Assembly: GCA_964623515.1 (NCBI GenBank)
Contig: CAZURV010000022.1
Location: forward strand, 1 to 30,080
Source of the DNA: RUG714 sp964623515
GTDB taxonomy: Bacteria; Bacillota; Clostridia; Oscillospirales; Acutalibacteraceae
DNA length: 30,080 nt
Direction of reading: 5' to 3'
Shown piece by piece: positions 24,900 through 30,080 of the stretch. How positions within the stretch are numbered: the first letter of the stretch is position 1; each line of letters begins with the position of its first letter. The notes under the pieces are model-generated. The model saw nothing but the letters and a program-made list of their open reading frames with translations, ran no database searches and was not told where the DNA came from. The translations under genes and the position numbers were made by a program.

Positions 24900-25505
24900 T
24901 TATTCACGAACCGTTCCTTTTTTGCCTTTAAGAATAACAGAAAGTTTTTTATATACCAAAAAACATATGCCGGATACAAGCAATCCTTTCACAAGCGTGA
25001 ACGGCAGATTGAATACGGCGAGGGCTTCCATCAGATTTTTACAGTTTGGCATGATTGCCCTGTACATGCCGAGTATGGCTTCTTCCGGCATACCGAGGAC
25101 TTTCTGATATAACGGATAAACGATAAAATAATTTGTTGCAACGCTGATAATTGCCATGGAAAAACTGCCTGATATGCTGCCAATCAGCGCGCCTTTACGC
25201 GTTTTTGAATGTTTGTAGATGATTCCGGCAATACCGGTAAAAACCGCACCGAGGATAAAATTTGAAATTTCACCGATTCCTGCGCTGGAGCCGAAGGGAA
25301 GATGAAGCAGATTTTTTAAAAAACACACGATGATTCCGTGAATCGGACCGAGTGCAAATGATGTTAATATTGCCGGCAATTCCGAAAAGTCGAATTTTAT
25401 AAAACTCGGCATAAACGGAAGCGGTATCTCAAAAAACATCAGCGCCGCTCCGATTGCACCCATAACCGCGGTTACAGTAAGGTTTCTGATTTTTTGGTTT
25501 TTCAT
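24900..25505 (-). CDS. ribU: Riboflavin ECF transporter substrate-binding (S) component
   Basis: 201 aa membrane protein with about six hydrophobic segments. The N-terminal segment GAIGAALMFFEIPLPFMPSFIKFDFSELPA, the loop ALGPIHGIIVCFLKNLLHL and the downstream GEISNFILG are typical of RibU. It partners with a shared EcfAA'T energising module, which is not in this window. The start at 25505 is 10 bases after GGAG; an upstream in-frame ATG at 25532 lacks a binding site. Control by the adjacent FMN riboswitch supports riboflavin as the substrate. Confidence 0.94.
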   Translation of the reverse strand: MKNQKIRNLTVTAVMGAIGAALMFFEIPLPFMPSFIKFDFSELPAILTSFALGPIHGIIVCFLKNLLHLPFGSSAGIGEISNFILGAVFTGIAGIIYKHSKTRKGALIGSISGSFSMAIISVATNYFIVYPLYQKVLGMPEEAILGMYRAIMPNCKNLMEALAVFNLPFTLVKGLLVSGICFLVYKKLSVILKGKKGTVRE

Positions 25506-25559
25506 AGTATTCTCTCTCCTTTGGCGGGGCAATCAGAAGAGAAAAATGAAAGCTTTCCA

Positions 25560-25587
25560 AAATAAAAACCCCGGTAAAAGACCGGGG
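25560..25587 (-). terminator. FMN riboswitch expression-platform terminator
   Basis: CCCCGGT and ACCGGGG (25569-25575, 25581-25587) form a 7-bp stem with an AAAAG loop. On the minus strand the stem is followed by TTTTTATTTT. It lies between the aptamer and ribU. Confidence 0.9.
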
Positions 25588-25608
25588 CAAAAGGAACATA
25601 GGATTCAC

Positions 25609-25709
25609 TTCTTCCATCCGGACTGTACCGTTGGTATCGGAATTTCACCGATTCAGCTTTCGCTCGCGGACTGTACCGCCAGTAGGGAATTTCACCCTGC
25701 CCCCGAAGT
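25609..25709 (-). promoter_or_regulatory. FMN riboswitch (RFN element) of ribU
   Basis: Read on the minus strand, the RFN core occurs in order: CTTCGGGGGCAGGGTGAAAT, CTGGCGGTACAGTCCGCGAGC, GAATCGGTGAAATTCCGATACC, and AACGGTACAGTCCGGATGGA closing with AGAAG. FMN binding would favour the following terminator and reduce riboflavin uptake. Confidence 0.96.
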
Positions 25710-25722
25710 ATGATTTAAAATG

Positions 25723-25751
25723 ATTATATATTAAAAAATGCACTGTGTCAA
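25723..25751 (-). promoter_or_regulatory. Perfect consensus promoter of the FMN riboswitch-ribU transcript
   Basis: On the minus strand: TTGACA (25751-25746), 17-base spacer, TATAAT (25728-25723). Both hexamers and spacing are ideal. It begins 11 bases after the GH13 stop codon, with no terminator between. Confidence 0.88.
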
Positions 25752-25761
25752 TACTGTTTTA

Positions 25762-27642
25762 TCAGTTTACTTTGTAGATATTCACCTCATATGGACGCAG
25801 ATAATCAGTTGTATCTCCGTAAGAAGGAAGCAACAATTGCCCGGCTGCTTCGCGCGGACGGTTCACTCTCTTGTCCTCAAGGTTCATTTCTATATAGTAT
25901 TGCGCGTCATCATAAAATCTTGAAAAACAGAACGTGTCATCGTTTGTCTTATATGGCTTAAAATCGCCGTAAACAAAAGCTTTGCTCGTCTTTCTTAAAG
26001 CAATGAGACTGCGGTAATAGTTAAGCGTTGAGCTTTCATCCGGCATCTGCGCCGCAACGTTGCATTCCCGGTAATCATCGTTTACTCTTATCCACGGGGT
26101 TCCGTCTGTGAATCCTGCGTTTTCCGCACTGCTCCACTGAACGGGCGTTCTGGCATGATCGCGGCTTCCCGCCATAATCTCATCCCATGCTTCGTCTTCG
26201 CTTTTTCCTTTTTCTATATGCTCTTTATATCTGTTTATGCTTTCAACATCGCGCATTTCACCTATGTTTTTAAAATTGCAGTTTATCTGACCGATTTCCT
26301 GTCCCTGGAAAATAAACGGCGTTCCGCGCATAGTAAGAATAAATGCGGCCAGCAGTTTGGTGAGGGGCGTACGATTGGTCATATTTTTTGTAACTTTTGA
26401 AGGGAATCTGGGGTTATCATGGTTTTCAATAAAAAGACTCGGCCATACGCTACCGGTCAGTTGCTGATATTTTGTGAATTGATTCTTGAGCGCGCTGAGT
26501 TTATAGTTATAATCATCCCATCGTTCCTTGCCGGGTATTTCAAGATGATCGAATATGAATATCATATCAATTTCTCCGCGGCTTGAGTCGGTGAGATATT
26601 TGCTCATTTCAACCCCGACGCCCGGTGTTTCTCCTACGCTGAAAGCGTTATATTTTGAAAAACTGTTTTTCTGAAGCTCCGAAAGATATTCATGAAGATG
26701 CGGACCCCAGAAACAGTGCTCCATTCCCGTGAACATAAATGAACCGATAAATTCGTTTCCGTCCGGCAGACCTTCTTTTTTTGAAATAAGATTGATAACG
26801 TCCATGCGGAATCCGTCAACGCCTTTTTCAAGCCAGCCGCATACCATTTCGGCAATTTCACTGCGCAGTTCGGGATTTTCCCAGTTCAAATCCATCTGCT
26901 TTTTGGAAAACAGGTGAAGCGCCCACTCGTCAAGTTCGGGATAATAGTTCCATGCCGAACCACTGAAACAAGAGGTCCAGTTGTTTGGCGGTTCCGTGTT
27001 GTTGTTTCTGCCCTTGCGGAATATGTAATAATTTTTGTATTTTTCATCTCCGGCAAGCGCTTTTTGAAACCATTCGTGTTCATCGGAGGTATGGTTGACA
27101 ACGAGGTCCATAACAAGTTTCATACCGCGCTTGTGTATTTCATCAATCATAATGTCGAAATCATCCATCGTTCCGAATTCCGTCATAATTTTTCCGTAGT
27201 CGCGTATATCGTATCCGTTATCATCATTCGGCGAATCATAAATCGGGCTGAGCCACAGCACGTCTACTCCGAGCGTTTTAAGATAATCGAGCTTGCTGAT
27301 AATACCCTGTAAATCTCCGATCCCGTCTCCGTTGCTGTCGCAGAATGAGCGCGGATAAATTTGATAGAAAACGGCTTCTTTCCACCACTTTTCATCCGTT
27401 TCATCATTGGTTATGATTTCTTCCGTGCAGTAGTTTATAACATTGCACAAATCGTCTACCGTTTTCGCAGGGAACATTTTGCCTGCAAGCTTCGGTAATT
27501 TTTTTAGTTTTATCAGGCTCATAAGGGGATTGTTTACAATTTTCGGATTGATTCCGAGATGATAGGCAACAAGATTTATCAGATCTTTGCCTACGGGAGT
27601 TCTCAGAGCGTCTCTGATGCTGTTTTCCGGGCAGATTTTCAT
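25762..27642 (-). CDS. GH13 alpha-glucosidase (oligo-1,6-glucosidase type) with N-terminal helical domain
   Basis: 626 aa. Residues 85-626 are a GH13 enzyme: WKEAVFYQIYPRSFCDSNGDGIGDL, DLVVNHTSDEHEWF, nucleophile D281 (GFRMDVINLI), acid/base E338 (SVGET) and transition-state Asp D409 (IENHDNPR). Val follows the nucleophile, as in alpha-1,6-specific family members rather than Thr of maltases, which hints at isomalto-oligosaccharide cleavage. There is no signal peptide, so action is cytoplasmic. Residues 1-80 form an extra mostly helical domain (NSIRDALRTPVGKDLINLV...GINPKIVNNPLMSLIKLKKL...) that I cannot name. The start at 27642 follows AGGA at 8 bases. No sugar transporter is adjacent. Confidence 0.9.
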   Translation of the reverse strand: MKICPENSIRDALRTPVGKDLINLVAYHLGINPKIVNNPLMSLIKLKKLPKLAGKMFPAKTVDDLCNVINYCTEEIITNDETDEKWWKEAVFYQIYPRSFCDSNGDGIGDLQGIISKLDYLKTLGVDVLWLSPIYDSPNDDNGYDIRDYGKIMTEFGTMDDFDIMIDEIHKRGMKLVMDLVVNHTSDEHEWFQKALAGDEKYKNYYIFRKGRNNNTEPPNNWTSCFSGSAWNYYPELDEWALHLFSKKQMDLNWENPELRSEIAEMVCGWLEKGVDGFRMDVINLISKKEGLPDGNEFIGSFMFTGMEHCFWGPHLHEYLSELQKNSFSKYNAFSVGETPGVGVEMSKYLTDSSRGEIDMIFIFDHLEIPGKERWDDYNYKLSALKNQFTKYQQLTGSVWPSLFIENHDNPRFPSKVTKNMTNRTPLTKLLAAFILTMRGTPFIFQGQEIGQINCNFKNIGEMRDVESINRYKEHIEKGKSEDEAWDEIMAGSRDHARTPVQWSSAENAGFTDGTPWIRVNDDYRECNVAAQMPDESSTLNYYRSLIALRKTSKAFVYGDFKPYKTNDDTFCFSRFYDDAQYYIEMNLEDKRVNRPREAAGQLLLPSYGDTTDYLRPYEVNIYKVN

Positions 27643-27683
27643 TATAATTGTCCTTTCCATTCAGTTTATGTATTAGGAGGTAG

Positions 27684-27776
27684 ATTTAAACCTATTATGC
27701 TTGCCGCTGAAAACGGCGGAAGCTGTTATTTAGATTTTATCATATACCGTACATATTTTTCAATATATTTAAACCT
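27684..27776. repeat. Direct repeat of ATTTAAACCT in the GH13/hydrolase divergent region
   Basis: The 10-base sequence ATTTAAACCT occurs at 27684-27693 and 27767-27776, on either side of a hairpin (GCCG/CGGC, 27703-27717) and of the probable GH13 promoter. The two could be paired sites for a regulator of the GH13 gene. This is inference. Confidence 0.35.
27734..27763 (-). promoter_or_regulatory. Possible promoter of the GH13 gene
   Basis: On the minus strand: TTGAAA just upstream, an 18-base spacer and TAAAAT. The hexamers are less than ideal and the leader to the start codon would be about 90 bases. The spacer holds an imperfect palindrome (ATATGTACGGTATAT). Confidence 0.4.
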
Positions 27777-27800
27777 GTTTTCAGGAAATGAAAAGAATTC

Positions 27801-27829
27801 TTGAAAATATATGGAAGAAAATATATAAT
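27801..27829 (+). promoter_or_regulatory. Sigma-A promoter of the alpha/beta hydrolase gene
   Basis: TTGAAA (27801-27806), 17-base spacer, perfect TATAAT (27824-27829), 36 bases before the GTG start. Confidence 0.75.
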
Positions 27830-27865
27830 TAAAATATATTAAGCAATTTTCGGGAGGACTTCATC

Positions 27866-28906
27866 GTGAAAACTTTTATAATTTCGGCACTGTGCGTGAT
27901 TGCGGCACTTGCGGTTCTTTATCTGATTGTATGCAGGCTTACTGTCAGTTTTGCCATAAAGAAAAAATCAAAGCTTTTTATGGATAATTTGATAACCATT
28001 AAACAACTCAATCAGTCTATCAAAAAAACGGGGACGCATCCTGCGTTGGAAGAAAAATGTAACGATTATCCTCTTGAAGAAAGAATCAGGCTGATGCAGG
28101 GGAAAATGGACCTTGATGATGACCATAAGGAATATTGGATAAAATCTTTTGACAACCTTGATTTGCGCGCTTATGTGTATGAAGCCAATGAACCGACCGG
28201 TAAATGGATTATTCTTGTTCATGGCTACGGCAACAGCGCAGCTATGATGGTTAGAATGTTTGACGCCAGAGAAATGCGAGACAGGGGATATAATATTCTT
28301 CTGCCTGATTTGCGTGCGCACGGAAGTTCGGGGGGAAAATATGTTTCCATGGGATATTTTGATCGTTTCACTGTTATGGGATGGATAAAATGGATAATCG
28401 AAAGAGATCCGGACGCGTCAATTGCTTTAATGGGAGTTTCGATGGGCGCTGCAACTGTTATGCTGACTTCAGGAGAAAAGCTTCCTGCGAATGTTAAATG
28501 TATCGTTGAAGACTGCGGATATACAAATGCATATGAACAGTTTGCTTCTGTTATAAAATCCTCCGGTATCCCGGCAGGCTTTGTGCTTGCAGGAGCAAAT
28601 GCTGTTGCAAAACTATGTGCGGGTTACAGTTTTAAGCAGGCAAGCCCCATTGATGCGGTTAAAAAATGCACATTGCCAATGATGTTTATTCATGGGGAAA
28701 AAGATGATTTCGTGCCTACTTGGATGGTGTATCCGCTTTACGAAGCCTGTAATGCGGAAAAAAAGCTTTTGCTTGTGCCCGATGCCATTCACGCGCGCAG
28801 CAACAGAAAGCACCCGGAGTTGTATTGGCCCGAAGTTTTCGGCTTTATCGAAAAATATATCGGTGAGGATATTGCCGTTGCCGCTTCAAAGGGAAGAGAG
28901 GAATAA
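27866..28906 (+). CDS. Membrane-anchored alpha/beta hydrolase
   Basis: 346 aa with GTG start 8 bases after GGGAGGA. One N-terminal membrane segment (about 4-24) is followed by a basic stretch and a linker, then an alpha/beta hydrolase fold (about 95-335). Catalytic residues: S192 in GVSMGA, D280 or D281 in HGEKDDFVP, H309 in DAIHARS; the oxyanion motif LVHGYGNSA and DLRAHGSSGG precede them. This pattern is the serine-hydrolase group annotated as membrane-linked esterase/peptidase-like proteins in Firmicutes; the substrate is unknown. It is divergent from the GH13 gene. No clear terminator follows; tdk has its own promoter. Confidence 0.88.
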   Translation: MKTFIISALCVIAALAVLYLIVCRLTVSFAIKKKSKLFMDNLITIKQLNQSIKKTGTHPALEEKCNDYPLEERIRLMQGKMDLDDDHKEYWIKSFDNLDLRAYVYEANEPTGKWIILVHGYGNSAAMMVRMFDAREMRDRGYNILLPDLRAHGSSGGKYVSMGYFDRFTVMGWIKWIIERDPDASIALMGVSMGAATVMLTSGEKLPANVKCIVEDCGYTNAYEQFASVIKSSGIPAGFVLAGANAVAKLCAGYSFKQASPIDAVKKCTLPMMFIHGEKDDFVPTWMVYPLYEACNAEKKLLLVPDAIHARSNRKHPELYWPEVFGFIEKYIGEDIAVAASKGREE

Positions 28907-28974
28907 CGCTGTATAGCTTTTAATCTGTGAACATATTGCATAAATTTTGTCCGTAAACTTTGTCGATTGTAACG

Positions 28975-29003
28975 TTGACAGAGCAAATCCGCTGTGATAA
29001 TAT
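28975..29003 (+). promoter_or_regulatory. Sigma-A promoter of tdk
   Basis: TTGACA (28975-28980), 17-base spacer, TAATAT (28998-29003), 30 bases before the start codon. Confidence 0.75.
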
Positions 29004-29032
29004 TATTGAACTGAAACAAAGCGGAGGCTGAA

Positions 29033-29614
29033 ATGGCTAAATTATATTTTAAATACGGCTCAATGGGCAGTTCAAAGTCTGCGCAGGCTCTTATTACAAA
29101 AGTAAGTTATGAAGAAAGAGGAATGAAGGTTTGGCTCATAAAACCGAGCGTTGATACGCGTGGCGGAAACCGCGTCGTTTCAAGAATAGGACTGGAATGC
29201 CGGGCTGATGTTATCGACGAAGATTCGGATATATGGGAAGAATTTGAAAATAAAATGGCGGAAAAGGTTGATATTATTATCGCCGATGAAGCGCAATTTT
29301 TTACGCCGGCTCAGATTGACGATATGCGACAAATCGTTGACGAACTCGATGTGCCTGTAATATGCTTCGGACTGCGTACCGATTTTCAAACCAAGCTGTT
29401 TCCCGGCAGTGCGAGGTTGCTTGAAATTTCCGATTCTATAACTGAGGTAAAAAACATATGCGAGTGCGGCAGAAAAGCCATTGTTAACGCTAGGCTTGAT
29501 GATAACGGAAATGTTATCACAACAGGCGAGCAGGTCTGCATAGGCGGAGAGGAACGTTATGCGGCAATGTGCCATAAATGCTGGATGAAAGCAATCAGAA
29601 ACAATGAACGGTAA
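29033..29614 (+). CDS. tdk: Thymidine kinase (type II)
   Basis: 193 aa, phosphorylates thymidine with ATP in pyrimidine salvage. The phosphate-binding loop GSMGSSKS (9-16) replaces the more common GPMFSGKT but keeps the loop form. DEAQFF (85-90) carries catalytic E86. The lasso/zinc region has C143 and C145 (ICECGRKA) and C180, C183 (CHKC). The C-terminal loop ends in GGEERYAAMCHKC, as in TK1-like enzymes. GGAGG lies five bases before the ATG. It has its own promoter and a strong terminator at 29621. Confidence 0.94.
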   Translation: MAKLYFKYGSMGSSKSAQALITKVSYEERGMKVWLIKPSVDTRGGNRVVSRIGLECRADVIDEDSDIWEEFENKMAEKVDIIIADEAQFFTPAQIDDMRQIVDELDVPVICFGLRTDFQTKLFPGSARLLEISDSITEVKNICECGRKAIVNARLDDNGNVITTGEQVCIGGEERYAAMCHKCWMKAIRNNER

Positions 29615-29620
29615 TTGCTA

Positions 29621-29653
29621 AATTACGCAGGAATTTCCTGCGTAATTTTTTTG
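29621..29653 (+). terminator. Terminator after tdk
   Basis: AATTACGCAGG (29621-29631) pairs with CCTGCGTAATT (29637-29647), an 11-bp stem with a 5-base loop, followed by a run of T. Confidence 0.92.
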
Positions 29654-29989
29654 TATGCAGTGTCGGCGCAAGAACAGGCAAACCTTTTGGTGCAGGTTTG
29701 CCCATGATGTTTGAATATCAAAAGGATTGTATGGAGTTCATCAAAAAGGATTAAAAATGGAACGCTTTGTGTTACATTGCATGTGCTGAATGATTTACGG
29801 CAAGATTTCTGAAGGGCAGTCAGTTACAAACGGATTTCGGAATTTAGATTGATGAAGATATGAAAACGTGATTTGGAACGAGATGCGAATCTGAGCCAGT
29901 ATGCCTTGTCTCAACGACTCAAAGTGCAGGATGTTTCTACAGATGTTTAAGATATGTTCCATTTTGAAATAGCCAAATTATGCACAGCA
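29654..29989. other. Stretch without an intact gene, possibly a gene relic
   Basis: No complete reading frame on either strand. A hairpin (GGCAAACC/GGTTTGCC, 29677-29684 with 29695-29702) lies near its left end. Several short plus-strand fragments follow one another, each ended by a stop; one (about 29873-29949) reads LERDANLSQYALSQRLK, which faintly recalls the start of dGTPase-like HD proteins. That resemblance is weak. It may be decayed coding DNA or plain intergenic sequence. Confidence 0.3.
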
Positions 29990-30019
29990 TTTTGCCACCC
30001 GTAAAAACGGGTGGCAAAA
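29990..30019. terminator. Strong hairpin, probable terminator of the minus-strand gene at the right edge
   Basis: TTTTGCCACCCGT (29990-30002) pairs with ACGGGTGGCAAAA (30007-30019), a 13-bp perfect stem with an AAAA loop. On the minus strand it lies nine bases after the stop codon of the partial gene and its arm ends in AAAA/TTTT. Confidence 0.75.
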
Positions 30020-30028
30020 CTTTATATA

Positions 30029-30080
30029 TTATTCTTTTGTTTCGGTTGCTTCTTCGGGCGTTTTACCTGCTTTTTTTGCG
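30029..30080 (-). CDS. C-terminal end of a minus-strand gene (partial)
   Basis: The last 16 codons of a gene running off the right edge read AKKAGKTPEEATETKE then TAA. The tail is rich in Lys, Ala, Glu and Thr, typical of disordered ends of ribosomal or RNA-binding proteins, but the family cannot be named. The hairpin directly downstream supports a true gene end. Confidence 0.5.
   Translation of the reverse strand, partial: AKKAGKTPEEATETKE

Noticed and set aside
24660..24900. A plus-strand 90-codon frame opposite the metK leader
   Set aside because: It is antisense to the SAM-I riboswitch and its terminator.
29873..29949. A dGTPase-like pseudogene
   Set aside because: Only a few residues (ERD, LSQYA) match the family start and the next conserved motifs are missing, so I do not annotate it as a pseudogene.

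Overview
The window looks like chromosomal DNA of a low-to-moderate-GC Gram-positive member of the Clostridia, most likely an anaerobic gut Oscillospirales/Ruminococcaceae relative. The clues are GGAGG-type ribosome binding sites, some TTG and GTG starts, consensus sigma-A promoters, SAM-I and FMN riboswitches with intrinsic terminators, the MurT/GatD peptidoglycan amidation pair, a Na+-pumping decarboxylase module and a dockerin-tailed surface protein. No phage, IS element, CRISPR array, rRNA or tRNA was seen. The taxonomic placement is inference from gene content.

Layout, left to right. (1) 1-3978: a long leader and a co-oriented set encoding an OmpR-type response regulator, its histidine kinase and a membrane-anchored HtrA-like PDZ protease; this reads as a cell-envelope stress module. 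(2) 4331-7939: a 1202-residue secreted protein with nine tandem 69-residue beta repeats, flanking helical repeats and a half-degenerate dockerin. (3) 8062-10027: a 63-aa unknown protein (minus) with a consensus promoter, divergent from a GNAT acetyltransferase and a lipoprotein with an internally duplicated domain. (4) 10128-12192 (minus): gatD and murT, overlapping and sharing one strong promoter. (5) 12332-16708 (plus): a small membrane protein, recD2, comF and an MreB-like actin, packed head to tail. (6) 16814-19069: a VTT/TVP38 membrane protein and a galactokinase-family kinase. (7) 19254-20740: gamma and beta subunits of a Na+-translocating decarboxylase without alpha subunit or biotin carrier. 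(8) 20820-23174: a PcrA/UvrD helicase, followed by an unusual structured intergenic element. (9) 23445-25709 (minus): metK under a SAM-I riboswitch and ribU under an FMN riboswitch, each with a near-perfect promoter and a terminator. (10) 25762-28906: a GH13 alpha-glucosidase (minus) divergent from a membrane-anchored alpha/beta hydrolase. (11) 29033-29614: thymidine kinase, then about 400 bases with no intact gene, and the last 16 codons of a minus-strand gene at the right edge.

Most of the window is housekeeping: envelope homeostasis, DNA repair and uptake, nucleotide salvage, cofactor and SAM supply, sugar use. The least explained parts are the repeat/dockerin surface protein, the 63-aa protein with its operator-like promoter, the duplicated-domain lipoprotein, the N-terminal helical domain on the GH13 enzyme, and the multi-hairpin element between pcrA and metK.
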